Below are positions 10,741 to 19,141 of a DNA stretch of 64,000 nucleotides, in pieces (position 1 is the first letter of the stretch; every line of letters begins with the position of its first letter). The translations under genes were made by a program, and so were the position numbers. This stretch comes from JADGRB01 sp036267635 (GTDB lineage Bacteria; Myxococcota_A; Polyangia; Fen-1088), in assembly GCA_036267635.1 (NCBI GenBank), contig DATAVR010000094.1, positions 1 through 64,000 on the forward strand, in the 5' to 3' direction. The notes under the pieces were generated by a model that made no database searches, was not told the DNA's origin, and saw nothing but the letters and a program-made list of their open reading frames with translations.

Positions 10741-11691
10741 TCAAGGAAGCGCGCCACCGTCGATCCAGGCCGCGATGGTCCGAATCTGGTCGGGCGCGAG
10801 CGGTGGGCCGGGGGGCTCTCGCTCCCCCAAGGTGCCCGGGATCGGTCCGCCCCCGGCGGTGGCGGGGAGCAGCTTGCGCATGAGATAGCTGCGGGCCGAG
10901 TCGAGCGGTGCCACCAGGGCGAGGGCGCTCACCTCGCGAGAAGGGACCTCGACCAGCGCGTCGCGGGCCTCCTCGGCGCACAGCGAGAGGCCGGCCCGCG
11001 GCGCCGCCAGGCAGCCGCCGGAGGGGTCGAGGTGGCAATTGTTGCCGGGGCCTCCGCACCGGGAGGTGAAGACGGCCTGGACGTCCGCCAGCGCGGGAAC
11101 GGCCGGCGCGGGGAGGTTGGCCGGGCCGCTGCCGGTGGTGAACTGACGCTGGGCGAACGTCCCCGCGCAGCCGGCCAGCGACAGCAGGTTCGCCATCACG
11201 GTGACGCTGTAGCCGAGCTGGGAGCTGAGCGTCCCGACCGGCGTCATCAGGACCGCCTTGTCTGCCAGGTCGACCCGATAGGTCTCGGGGACGCGATAGA
11301 CGCCGGAGGTGAGCAGCATGCTGGGCTCGCCGACGGTGTCCGGGTCGGGGTAGTCGGAGAAGGTGACCCTGGCGGTGACGTCGGTCGGGACGTCGAAGGC
11401 GTAGGCCTGCGGCGACCAGTCGGCCACGAACATCTCCGGGCAGAGCCCCGGGTAGGGCGTCGCGTCGCTCGGATAGCTGCAGCCGGCCGCCGCCAGGCAA
11501 CCGGCCAGCAGCAGGACGAGGCGCTCAGCTCTCGCTGTAGAGACGGATCTGCTCGCGGACGACGTCGTCGGTGATACCGGTGCGGAGGTAGTCCTGGAGG
11601 CAGTCGGCCAGCGTGACGACCATGTCGTCGACGCCCCGGTCCTCGACCAGCTTGCCGAGCAGCTTCCGTCCTTCAGGGCTATCGTCCTCAC
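10741..11691 (-). CDS. Cytochrome-c-like lipoprotein (start uncertain)
   Basis: The protein-like part begins with a signal peptide (ERLVLLLAGCLAAAGC) encoded from about 11529, immediately after the stop of the gene at 11525-11779. No ATG, GTG or TTG lies in frame there. The only in-frame start is a GTG at 11691 deep inside the upstream gene, so the true start is a rare codon such as CTG or there is a sequence error. The mature part has a beta-rich N-terminal region, then a domain typical of myxobacterial cell-surface lipoproteins: VQAVFTSRCGGPGNNCH, ARSYLMRKLLP and IAAWIDGGA. This resembles a planctomycete/myxobacterial cytochrome-c-like domain but has CX6CH instead of CXXCH, so haem binding is doubtful. 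Confidence 0.6.
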   Translation of the reverse strand: MRTIALKDGSCSASWSRTGASTTWSSRWPTASRTTSAPVSPTTSSASRSVSTARAERLVLLLAGCLAAAGCSYPSDATPYPGLCPEMFVADWSPQAYAFDVPTDVTARVTFSDYPDPDTVGEPSMLLTSGVYRVPETYRVDLADKAVLMTPVGTLSSQLGYSVTVMANLLSLAGCAGTFAQRQFTTGSGPANLPAPAVPALADVQAVFTSRCGGPGNNCHLDPSGGCLAAPRAGLSLCAEEARDALVEVPSREVSALALVAPLDSARSYLMRKLLPATAGGGPIPGTLGEREPPGPPLAPDQIRTIAAWIDGGALP

Positions 11692-11779
11692 GCAAGAAAT
11701 CCCGCACCATGTCCAGGGTGAGATCGCCTGAGAAATCGATTATCGCGTGATCCAGCAGATAGGCGATCAGTTGTTTCAC
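11525..11779 (-). CDS. Small acidic conserved protein, unknown function
   Basis: 84 residues from a GTG at 11779, preceded by GGAGG (11787-11791, minus strand) with a 7 nt spacer, which decides the start over the longer open frame to 11914. The protein is soluble, helical and acidic, beginning VKQLIAYLLDHAIIDFSG and containing LTLDMVRDFL and GRKLLGKLVEDRG. There is no signal peptide or membrane segment. I do not recognise the family. Its stop is followed directly by the lipoprotein at 10741, so the two probably form a transcription unit. It diverges from the DUF4398 lipoprotein operon. Confidence 0.7.
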   Translation of the reverse strand: MKQLIAYLLDHAIIDFSGDLTLDMVRDFLREDDSPEGRKLLGKLVEDRGVDDMVVTLADCLQDYLRTGITDDVVREQIRLYSES

Positions 11780-11927
11780 CGTGATACCTCCGTAGGGGCC
11801 GAAAAAAATGAAAAGGGGGGAAGGCCAAAAACGGCCGGGACGAGAATGGCGGGGAATGCCGCGTCGAGGAAAAATACCGGCTTCGCTCATATCGCGGATA
11901 AACTCGCCGCGCAAGACGTGCGCGTGA

Positions 11928-11956
11928 TTGACCAGCTCAACGCCAGTTGCTACCGT
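11928..11956 (+). promoter_or_regulatory. Possible sigma-70-like promoter
   Basis: TTGACC at 11928-11933 and TACCGT at 11951-11956 are separated by 17 bp, upstream of the DUF4398 lipoprotein. The -35 element matches 5 of 6 consensus bases and the -10 only 3 of 6. If used, transcription would start a few bases before the TTG at 11966, giving a nearly leaderless message. Confidence 0.3.
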
Positions 11957-11965
11957 CGGCCCGGA

Positions 11966-12403
11966 TTGCGCCAGGTCCGCACCCTTCCGACGGGAAGCAT
12001 CGTCGTCTTGTTGGCGCCCTTGTTGGTGTCGTCGGTGGGCTGTGGCCCGGTCGAGTACATCAATCAGGTCGGTAACAAAGCGGCCTCGGCGGTATCGGCG
12101 GCCAAGCTGGCATCAGCCGAGCGCTACGCGCCGTACGAGTACACCAAGGCCGAGGAGTACCTGCACAAGGCTCGCGAAGAAGCGGGGCACGCCGAGTACG
12201 AAGACGCCATCGAATATGGCCGCAAGGCGGAGGAGTTCGCCAACCGGGCGCGCGCCATCACGGTGGAGCGGATGGCCAAGGAGAGCGCCGCCACCGTCTA
12301 CCAGCCGAAGACTCAGAACGAGGAGCCACGCGCGGCTCCCGCCGAAGATCCCGGGGCCGCTCAGAAGCCGGCGCCCGCGCGCGACGAGAAGGCGCCCGAG
12401 TGA
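11966..12403 (+). CDS. DUF4398-like lipoprotein
   Basis: About 145 residues if translation starts at the TTG at 11966, which gives a normal 25-residue signal peptide ending in the lipobox SSVGC. GTG codons at 11918 and 11924 are alternatives. The mature protein is a helical hairpin of the DUF4398 type: residues resembling AAKLASAERYAPYEYTKAEEYLHKAREE, then EYEDAIEYGRKAEEFANRARA. Such proteins sit at the outer membrane beside OmpA-like lipoproteins. The tail is Pro/Ala/Glu-rich. The stop overlaps the next gene's GTG by 4 bp (GTGA), so the two are co-translated. It is probably a partner or spacer for the OmpA protein in linking outer membrane and cell wall. Confidence 0.78.
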   Translation: MRQVRTLPTGSIVVLLAPLLVSSVGCGPVEYINQVGNKAASAVSAAKLASAERYAPYEYTKAEEYLHKAREEAGHAEYEDAIEYGRKAEEFANRARAITVERMAKESAATVYQPKTQNEEPRAAPAEDPGAAQKPAPARDEKAPE

Positions 12404-13371
12404 GATTGCCAGCGAGGACCGCCGTGTGGGCGGCGGCGCTGGGCGCGCTCGGCGCGGCCGGCTGCGCCGGGACCGAGATGGAGAACAGCGTGCGCGAGGT
12501 GCGCACCATCGCCAAGGAGGCGCGCGAGAACGGCGCCTACAAGTGCGCGCCGCGGGAGCTGGCGCTGGCCGAGACGCAGACCGAATTCACCGAGCGGGAG
12601 CTGGCCCAGGGGGACTACTTCCGGGCGCGCGACCATCTGCACATCGCCGACCACAACGCGCGCGAGGCCTACCGCCTTTCGCCCCGCGACAAATGCGTCG
12701 GGCCGATCGTTCCGCCCGACACCGACCACGACGGCATCCCCGACAGCGTCGACAAGTGCCCGACCGAGCCGGAGGACAAGGACGGGTTCGAGGACGCGGA
12801 CGGTTGCCCCGACCCCGACAACGACGCCGACGGTATCCTGGACAACGTCGACAAGTGTCCGATGGAGCCGGAGGACAAGGACGGGTTCGAGGACGCGGAC
12901 GGCTGCCCCGATCCCGACAACGACAAGGACGGCGTGCTCGACGCCGCCGACAAGTGCCCCAACGATCCCGGCCCGCCCGACAACGACGGCTGCCCCAAGA
13001 AGTACGAGCACATCGTGGTCACCCAGGAGAAGATCGAGCTCAAACAGAAGATCTTCTTCGACACCAACAAGGCGACCATCCAGGCGCGCAGCTTCTCGCT
13101 GCTCGACGAGATCGCGGCCGTGCTCAAGTCACGGTCGACCATGACGGTCCGCATCGAGGGTCACACCGACTCGCGTGGCAAGCACGATCACAACATGCAG
13201 CTGTCGCAGAGCCGAGCTGAGTCCGTGCGGCAACATCTCGTAGGACTCGGAGTCGACATGTCGCGGATGGAGGCCAAGGGGTACGGGCCCGACCAGCCGA
13301 TCGAGACCAACAAGACGGCGGCGGGGCGGGAGAAGAACCGGCGGGTGGAATTCTTCATCACGCAGCAATAG
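12400..13371 (+). CDS. OmpA-family lipoprotein with thrombospondin type 3 repeats
   Basis: 323 residues from a GTG that overlaps the upstream stop by 4 bp. In order: signal peptide with lipobox (GALGAAGC), a DUF4398-like helical region (about 28-95) with EVRTIAKEARENG and FRARDHLHIADHNAREA, three calcium-binding TSP3-type repeats (about 105-200) with DTDHDGIPDSVDKCP and DNDADGILDNVDKCP, and a C-terminal OmpA domain (about 210-323). The OmpA domain has FFDTNKATI, IEGHTDSRG, LSQSRAESVRQHL and GREKNRRVEF, the residues that bind diaminopimelate in peptidoglycan. The protein should tether the outer membrane to the wall. It duplicates the helical domain of its upstream neighbour, suggesting an old gene duplication. 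Confidence 0.95.
   Translation: MRLPARTAVWAAALGALGAAGCAGTEMENSVREVRTIAKEARENGAYKCAPRELALAETQTEFTERELAQGDYFRARDHLHIADHNAREAYRLSPRDKCVGPIVPPDTDHDGIPDSVDKCPTEPEDKDGFEDADGCPDPDNDADGILDNVDKCPMEPEDKDGFEDADGCPDPDNDKDGVLDAADKCPNDPGPPDNDGCPKKYEHIVVTQEKIELKQKIFFDTNKATIQARSFSLLDEIAAVLKSRSTMTVRIEGHTDSRGKHDHNMQLSQSRAESVRQHLVGLGVDMSRMEAKGYGPDQPIETNKTAAGREKNRRVEFFITQQ
12766..12902 (+). repeat. Tandem 99 bp coding repeat in the OmpA lipoprotein
   Basis: A 38 bp block starting GAGCCGGAGGACAAGG is identical at 12766-12803 and 12865-12902, a period of 99 bp (33 residues). Identity at DNA level across synonymous sites indicates a recent duplication or gene conversion within the TSP3 region. Confidence 0.75.
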
Positions 13372-13403
13372 CCACGCAGAAAAAGCAATAAAAGGACGAA
13401 GCA

Positions 13404-15131
13404 ATGATTCGCTCCAGACACCTCGCCTTGGTCGCGCGCTCGCTCGCCCTCTCACTCGCCGTCTCATTCGCGAGCTTGGGCGCCGTGGCGCTGTCGGCCC
13501 GACCGGCCTTCGCGCAGGATCAGGCCGCCGTCGACAAGCTCGTTCAGATGAACAAGAAGGCCCTCGACGACTACGACACGCTCGACTGGGACGCCGCCAA
13601 GCGGATCCTGCTCGACGCGCTGGTCGCCGGGAAGAAGGCCGGCCTCGACAACCACCCCGTCATGGGGCGCACCTATATCCATCTGGGCGCCATCTACATC
13701 ACCGGCTTTCACAACCGCGACAAGGGGATGCAGAGCTTCGCCCGCGCGCTGGAGATCGACCCCTCGATCCAGCTCTCCAAGGGGATCGAGACGGCGGAGG
13801 TCACGGCGGCGTTCGCCGAGGCGCAGCGCAACGCGCGCGGCGGCGGCGCCTCGTCGGGGGGCGGCGGCGACGACGACAACCCGCCTCCGCCGCCCAAGAA
13901 GAAGCGCCGCGGTCCGATCATGGAGGGGGACGACGCCTCGTCTGACGATCAGCCCAAGCCAAGGAAGCGCCACCGGAGCGGAGACGACGAGCCCGACCTG
14001 CCGGCCCACATCGGCGCGCTCGACTGCCCCGAGCCCGACGAGGCGATCATCGACAAGCCGCTCACGGTCCGCTGCGCGCTGGCGCCCAACCTGCCGGTGG
14101 CCAGCGTCTACCTGATGTACCGCGCGCCCGACAAGGAGACCTACAACGAGGTCCTCATGACCAAGACTCCCAAGGGGTGGCTGCAGGCCAAGATCCCCAA
14201 GAAGGCGGTCACCGGGAAGTCGATCCAGTTCTACTTCGAGGGGCGCAACGCCGCCGGCAAGCCGGTGGTCGCCAACGGTGGCGCCGACAGCCCCAACATC
14301 GCGCTCGTCGTCGAGGAGGAGGCGAAGGGGGAGGCCTCCGAGGCCGGCACGGGCCAGGAGCCCGAGGAGAACCCGCTCGATGATCCCGAGGAGAACCAGC
14401 GGCGACATATCCACCTCGGCCACGCCGACAAGGAGCGCGAGGGGCTCGACACCCGGTACGGCAAGCGCAAGTGGTGGATCGGGATCGGCATCGGGAGCGG
14501 CTACGGTTACGCCAAGGGAAACGGCTTCGAGGCGGTCAACAAGTCGACCGAGATGATCTGCGCACCGACGATGCCCAGCTGCGTTCCCTTCAGGTCGCTG
14601 CAGTCGGCGTTCGTTCCTGGCCTCGCCTTCGCCGGTCTCGGCCAGCTGGAGCCGGAGTTCGGCTACGCCTTCAACCCGGGCATGGCGCTGGCGGTGACCG
14701 GGCGGCTGCAGTACACGGGGATCCCCTCCAAGTACTCCGAGTTCGCCGCGCGGGGAGCGATCGGGGTCCTCGCGAAGCTGCTCTTCTATACGAAGCAGTC
14801 GCAGCTCAGGTTCTACTTCGGGCCGCTGGCCGGCGGCGGCAATTTCCGTTTCGTCGGCTACCCCGATGCCGGGGCGACCAACGCCTTCTCCGACTTCAAG
14901 GACACCATCGACGCCGGTCCGCTGTTGGTGGGCGCACTTTTCGGCGTCTACTACGAGGCCTCCAAGACGGTCTCGCTGGTCGGGGAGCTCAACGAGATCG
15001 TCGGCCTGCCGACGATCGGCGCCGTCACCGACATCAACGTGGGGCTACAGTTCAATCTCTATTCGTCGACGGCCGGGCCCGGCCCCAAGGCCTACGTGCC
15101 GACGGGCTCGGATCAAGAAGAGCCAAAATAG
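13404..15131 (+). CDS. Exported TPR protein with C-terminal outer-membrane barrel-like region
   Basis: 575 residues from the ATG at 13404, with AAGGA upstream. A cleavable signal peptide ends near ARPAFAQ. Residues about 40-140 look like TPR-type helices (LVQMNKKALDDYDTLDWDAAKRIL, RTYIHLGAIYITGFHN, FARALEIDPSIQ). A charged, low-complexity linker (GGGGDDDNPPPPPKKKRR) follows, then an Ig-like segment (PLTVRCALAPNLPVASVYLMYRAPD). The last 250 residues alternate hydrophobic and polar strands with many Gly and aromatics, ending in GLQFNLYSS, as in outer-membrane beta-barrels. It follows the OmpA gene by 32 bp and is probably in its operon. It is a known myxobacterial architecture of unknown function. 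The 3' end overlaps the convergent kinase gene by 80 bp. Confidence 0.82.
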   Translation: MIRSRHLALVARSLALSLAVSFASLGAVALSARPAFAQDQAAVDKLVQMNKKALDDYDTLDWDAAKRILLDALVAGKKAGLDNHPVMGRTYIHLGAIYITGFHNRDKGMQSFARALEIDPSIQLSKGIETAEVTAAFAEAQRNARGGGASSGGGGDDDNPPPPPKKKRRGPIMEGDDASSDDQPKPRKRHRSGDDEPDLPAHIGALDCPEPDEAIIDKPLTVRCALAPNLPVASVYLMYRAPDKETYNEVLMTKTPKGWLQAKIPKKAVTGKSIQFYFEGRNAAGKPVVANGGADSPNIALVVEEEAKGEASEAGTGQEPEENPLDDPEENQRRHIHLGHADKEREGLDTRYGKRKWWIGIGIGSGYGYAKGNGFEAVNKSTEMICAPTMPSCVPFRSLQSAFVPGLAFAGLGQLEPEFGYAFNPGMALAVTGRLQYTGIPSKYSEFAARGAIGVLAKLLFYTKQSQLRFYFGPLAGGGNFRFVGYPDAGATNAFSDFKDTIDAGPLLVGALFGVYYEASKTVSLVGELNEIVGLPTIGAVTDINVGLQFNLYSSTAGPGPKAYVPTGSDQEEPK

Positions 15132-16338
15132 TCTCGGCCGAGGCAGGGACGCGCGCGCGCACCCGTGCGTGCGCTTCGCGGAGACGCGCTTCACCTGAGG
15201 TGTCCGTGCCTGCCGGTGGAGCTCGCCGCAGGAGATCCTCGTGGCTCCGGAGCGAGCGCCCGATGGCCGTCTCCCAGAGGATCGCCCCCGCCGCGTAGAG
15301 ATCCGTTTCGCTCGAGGCGGCGGCACCCTGGAGCTGCTCGGGGGCCAGGTAGAGCGGCGTGCCGCCCGCCTCCGCGAGTCGCGGGGCTCTCGCCTCGCGG
15401 TCGATGAGCGTCGCGGCGCCGAAGTCGGCCAGCACCACCTCGCCAGGGGCGCGCAGGAGAAGGTTCGACGGCTTGAGATCGCCGTGGACGATCCCCCGCC
15501 CATGCAGAAACGCCAGGGTGGCAAGCAGTCCCTGGGCGGTGGCGGCCACCTCGGCGGCCGGGAGCCCGTCGGGGTGCGCGGCGAGGCGCGCCCGCAGCGT
15601 GCCGCCCGCGACCCACTCCATGGCCAGCGCGCGGGCCCGCTCGTCGACGTCGTAGACGGCCACCACCCCGGCGTGGCGGAGCCCGGCCAAGAGTCGCGCG
15701 CCGGCGAAGAACCGGGCCAACGCCTCCGTCTGCCGCGCGCCTGCCAGCTGGGGGTGCAGCACCTTGAGCGCGACCTCCAGCCCGAGCGCTTCGTCGCGGG
15801 CCAGGTAGACGGTGGCCGTCGCGCCCCGGCCGAGCTCGCGCATCAGGCGGTAGCGCAGGGTCTCCACCCCCTCGGGCGAGATCAGGGTCTCGCTCGGGCC
15901 CGGTCGATCGTTTCCCAGAGGCAGCGAGGACGGCGCGGCAGGCTGCAGCCGGGCGAGGTGCGCGCGTGCCTGGGCGTCGTCGATGTCGTCCGCCAGCAGC
16001 CGCTGCCAGCGCCCGGCGGCCGCCACGATCGCCCCTTCGGCCTCATCGAGCTCGGCCAGCGCCCGCTCGACTTCGCGGGGGTCCACCTGCCGCGACGGGC
16101 TCCGTGGCGCGACGCTCGCGCTCGCCGAGGCACGCTCCGATTGCCGTTCCAGCAGCTCCAGAGCCTGCCGGGCGGCGGCGCGCTCGCCGGCGGTGATGAG
16201 CAAGCGGGCAAAGCGGAGGCGCGCCGGGCTGTCGTCGGCGTGGCGCTCCAGGTGGCGCCGGAGCGCGAGCGCGGCGGTCATCGGATCGCCGGCCCGCTCC
16301 GCCCGATCGGCGTCGGTCAAAAAATCGCGCTCGCTCAC
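15052..16338 (-). CDS. Cytosolic Hanks-type kinase with helical N-terminal region
   Basis: 428 residues from a GTG at 16338 that overlaps the stop of the FHA gene by 4 bp (GTGA). The N-terminal 150 residues are helical and TPR-like (DRAERAGDPMTAALALRRHLERH, ARQALELLERQ, VERALAELDEAEGAI). The kinase domain follows: GRGATATV glycine loop, VALKVL lysine, catalytic loop HGDLKPSN, DFGAATL, and YLAPEQL. Gly replaces Arg before the catalytic Asp, so it is a non-RD kinase. There is no membrane segment. Coupling to an FHA gene and divergence from the MoxR/vWA operon suggest that it phosphorylates components of that system. The end overlaps the convergent gene at 13404-15131. Confidence 0.9.
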   Translation of the reverse strand: MSERDFLTDADRAERAGDPMTAALALRRHLERHADDSPARLRFARLLITAGERAAARQALELLERQSERASASASVAPRSPSRQVDPREVERALAELDEAEGAIVAAAGRWQRLLADDIDDAQARAHLARLQPAAPSSLPLGNDRPGPSETLISPEGVETLRYRLMRELGRGATATVYLARDEALGLEVALKVLHPQLAGARQTEALARFFAGARLLAGLRHAGVVAVYDVDERARALAMEWVAGGTLRARLAAHPDGLPAAEVAATAQGLLATLAFLHGRGIVHGDLKPSNLLLRAPGEVVLADFGAATLIDREARAPRLAEAGGTPLYLAPEQLQGAAASSETDLYAAGAILWETAIGRSLRSHEDLLRRAPPAGTDTSGEARLREAHARVRARVPASAETILALLDPSPSARRPWGRARPSTNRD

Positions 16339-17555
16339 TCGACCTCGAACCGTGCACCCGAGCCGAGGACCTCGACTGCGTCGCCGTGAAGCAGATCGCA
16401 CTGCGGCCCGATCAGGTGTCCGTCGACGCGCACGGCGACGTCGGCAGGTCGGCGCAGGCGGACCAGATCCTGAGCGATCTCGATGGTCAGTCCCTCGGTG
16501 CCCGGGAGCAGGGCCGCGAACCCCAGCGGCGCGACGCCGGCCAGCGCCCGCAAGCCGCGATCGAGCCCGCCTGTCCCTTCGAGCGTGACGATGCCCGCGA
16601 CGGTTTCGAATCTGAGCACGGTGGTCGGTCCGAGGCCGATCTCGCCGCTGCCGCGCAGGGGGAGGGCGGCGCCTCCGTCGAGGCGGACGCCGTCGAGGCG
16701 GACCCCCGCCCGCGAGCCGAGGTCGGCGACCACCACGTCGTCGCCGGCGACGCGCAAGGCGGCGTGGCGGCGCGAGATGGCCGGATCGCGCAAAGGAACG
16801 CCGCTCGCCGGATCGCGTCCGATCTCGGCCGGCAACGGCGCCACCCGGACCGAGGCCCCCCCTGGCGCCCGCAGCCCGACGGCACGGCCACGGCAAAGGC
16901 GGCGTTCGACCTCCGCGGCGCGCAGCCGCAGTGAGGCGGCCTCCTCGATCCTCGAAGCGGAGGCGATCGTGCGGAGCGCGCGCATTCGCTCGCCACCGGC
17001 GAGCAACGCTTCGAACTGATGCACGAGCTGGCCGGCGGCGCGCTGGACGGCCGTCCTTCGCGCCTCGCGCTCGTGCGCGGCCTCCATTCGATCGAGGTCG
17101 CCGAGCGCACCCCAGGCATCGGCGGCGCGCGCGTCGGCCCCCAGATCCTCGTAGGCGAGCGCGGCGCGGCGATGATCGCCGGCGCGCTCGAGCAATCCCG
17201 CGGCGCGTTCGAGTGCGCGCCGCTCGGTCTCCGCCAGCGGCGGTCGCGCGCAGCGACCGAGCAGGGCCTCCGCGACCGCCAAGCAGACGGCGCGCAGCTC
17301 GTCGGCCTGGGCGCTCCGCGGGTTCTTGGGCGTGGGCAGCGCCGCCAGCGCCTCGCTCACCACGCGTGCCGCCGAGTCGAGATCGGCGAGCGCCGCCGGC
17401 GCGATCCCCTCCTCCCCCCCGAGCGAGCAGAAGAGCGCCGTCAGCGTGTCCCAGGCCCGCTCGCGCGCGAGGCGCCCGACCACCGCGACGAGGTCGCGCC
17501 CCCCCGAAATCGTCAGCGACGGATCGAGCGTCGGCCGCGGATCGCGAGGGGTCAC
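16335..17555 (-). CDS. FHA-domain protein
   Basis: 406 residues from a GTG at 17555. The first 220 residues are helical and Ala/Leu/Arg-rich, resembling TPR repeats (ERAAGLLERAGDHRRAALAYEDLGA). An FHA domain, which reads phosphothreonine, lies at about 225-330: EIGRDPASGVPLRDPAISRRHA supplies the GR and S..H residues, and LGSRAGVRLDG the loop after them. The last 75 residues end in VRVDGHLIGPQ, LLHGDAVEVLGS and ARFEVE, which look like the second half of another, degenerate FHA domain. It is first gene of a two-gene unit with the kinase, 76 bp from the divergent MoxR operon. It probably docks phosphorylated partners. Confidence 0.85.
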   Translation of the reverse strand: MTPRDPRPTLDPSLTISGGRDLVAVVGRLARERAWDTLTALFCSLGGEEGIAPAALADLDSAARVVSEALAALPTPKNPRSAQADELRAVCLAVAEALLGRCARPPLAETERRALERAAGLLERAGDHRRAALAYEDLGADARAADAWGALGDLDRMEAAHEREARRTAVQRAAGQLVHQFEALLAGGERMRALRTIASASRIEEAASLRLRAAEVERRLCRGRAVGLRAPGGASVRVAPLPAEIGRDPASGVPLRDPAISRRHAALRVAGDDVVVADLGSRAGVRLDGVRLDGGAALPLRGSGEIGLGPTTVLRFETVAGIVTLEGTGGLDRGLRALAGVAPLGFAALLPGTEGLTIEIAQDLVRLRRPADVAVRVDGHLIGPQCDLLHGDAVEVLGSGARFEVE

Positions 17556-17631
17556 CCCCCGATCCTAACATCCGCTCGAGAACCCGACGCGGCGGAGCCG
17601 AATCCTTCAGAGTTCCGAGTAAACTAGCCAC

Positions 17632-19137
17632 ATGCTCCAGCGGATTGCGCTCGGGCAGGCCCGGTTCAACCTCCCGGGGCTGACCGCCGACGCGCGCGGC
17701 GCGGTCATCGGCCGGGAGCTCTGCGCCCGGTTCGCCGCCGTCGATCGGCTGGTGTCGTTCCTGCGCGTGCTGTCGGCCGAGCAGAGCCTCGACGACCTGC
17801 AGCCGGGCCTCCGCATCGTCTACGCGCGCGGCGGGGCGGGGACCCGCGAAGCGATCGTGCTCATGCCAGCATCCTCGGAGCTGGGGGACGTCGTGGCGCA
17901 CGCGGCGCGGCTCGCCGGTGGGCAGCTCTTCACCGGCGCCGGAAAACATCTGGTGCAGTTTCGCGACGCGCGGGCTCCGCTCGGCTACGACGTCGACGCG
18001 CTCGGCGACGCGGCCGGGGATCTGATCCTCTACGGGGCCGAGCAGACCATCCCCTACCGCATCGAGAGCGAGCTCCCGCTGGCGACGCTTCTCTTGCGGC
18101 TGTCGCTGGTGCGGCTGCATGGGCGCGCGGCGAAAGCGCCCGAGGGGACGATCTACGTGACCGCGCGCCGGGGGCTCGGCACCGTGGTGGCCGGCATTCT
18201 CCACCGCGCCAGCGGCTACGCGCCCGAGGCGGCGGGTGCGCTGCGGGCGGCCGCGGCGCTGTGCGAAAGCGCGGCCGCCAGCGCCTTCTCCCCGGGGACG
18301 GCGTTCTGGATCTTTCGCCTCGAACGATTGCCGCCGCGGCTCACCAAGCTCCTCTCGACCACGCCCGGCCTCGAGCTCTACTTGCCAGTCACCGACAACG
18401 TCGCGGTCGCCGCCGGATTCCGACATCCCATTCACCTCGAGGCCTGCCGGGGGAGCTTCTCGGTCGATCGGCTACACCTCTTCTCGCCGCGCGGCGTGAC
18501 CGAGGTGGCGCCGCTGCCGACGTTCGCCGCGATCGAGGATCTGATCCGGATCCGCGGCCTTTCGTCCGAGCTGGTGGAGCGGCGTGAGGCGGTCCCCGCC
18601 GGGCGTCCCGATCTGGCCGTCGCGCTGCGGCTCGAGCCGGGGGGCGAGGCGCGACCGCCGGTGGCGGCGCTGGTCCCCTGGAACCAGGCCGTCTGGTTGC
18701 AGCGTCTCGTCTATGCTCTGCCGCCGACGGCCTTGCGCGCCTATCGCGTCGTGCTGCTCAAGCGCGGCTTGCTGGTCCGCGCGGCCGAGATGCTCGACGG
18801 GCTTCCGTTCGGGACGCTCTATCAGCTCGGCGCGCCCGAGGTGCTGGTTCCGCTGGGGATGCAGATCCGCCCGGCCGCCTCGCCCCTGCTCCTGTCGGAG
18901 CGGCTCGGGGCCACCGACGGCGCGATGGTGCTGTTCCCCGACCGGCTCTCGCCGCCGGTGCGGATCCTCCGCGAGGCGATCGTCCCCTTTGACCGCCGCC
19001 TGCTGGTCGAGATCGAGCCGGCGCTGGCCAACCTGGAGACGGTCGGGCGCCACGAGCGTGAGCCCGACGAGCCGATCGAGATCGAGAACGAGCCGCTCGG
19101 ACCGATGCCTCTGTGGGGGCTCGGGCGCCCGCGCTGA
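17632..19137 (+). CDS. MoxR/vWA-system associated protein, large component 1
   Basis: 501 residues from the ATG at 17632, with no signal peptide or membrane helix. It has no motif I can tie to a named enzyme. It looks like a mixed alpha/beta protein with many short strands (GLELYLPVTDNVAVAAGFRH, LFSPRGVTEVAPLP) and a C-terminal module of roughly 150 residues containing PTALRAYRVVLLKRGLLVRAAE, LPFGTLYQLG and VPLGMQIRP. First gene of the plus-strand operon and 4 bp before the next gene. In MoxR-vWA ternary systems a third, poorly conserved component accompanies the ATPase and the vWA protein. This gene and the next are candidates for that role by position only. Confidence 0.6.
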   Translation: MLQRIALGQARFNLPGLTADARGAVIGRELCARFAAVDRLVSFLRVLSAEQSLDDLQPGLRIVYARGGAGTREAIVLMPASSELGDVVAHAARLAGGQLFTGAGKHLVQFRDARAPLGYDVDALGDAAGDLILYGAEQTIPYRIESELPLATLLLRLSLVRLHGRAAKAPEGTIYVTARRGLGTVVAGILHRASGYAPEAAGALRAAAALCESAAASAFSPGTAFWIFRLERLPPRLTKLLSTTPGLELYLPVTDNVAVAAGFRHPIHLEACRGSFSVDRLHLFSPRGVTEVAPLPTFAAIEDLIRIRGLSSELVERREAVPAGRPDLAVALRLEPGGEARPPVAALVPWNQAVWLQRLVYALPPTALRAYRVVLLKRGLLVRAAEMLDGLPFGTLYQLGAPEVLVPLGMQIRPAASPLLLSERLGATDGAMVLFPDRLSPPVRILREAIVPFDRRLLVEIEPALANLETVGRHEREPDEPIEIENEPLGPMPLWGLGRPR

Positions 19138-19141
19138 GGCC

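Noticed and set aside
15052..18435. Minus-strand open frame of 1127 codons across kinase and FHA genes.
   Set aside because: Only the last 428 codons are kinase. The rest is out of frame with the FHA protein and is low-complexity Arg/Ala sequence.
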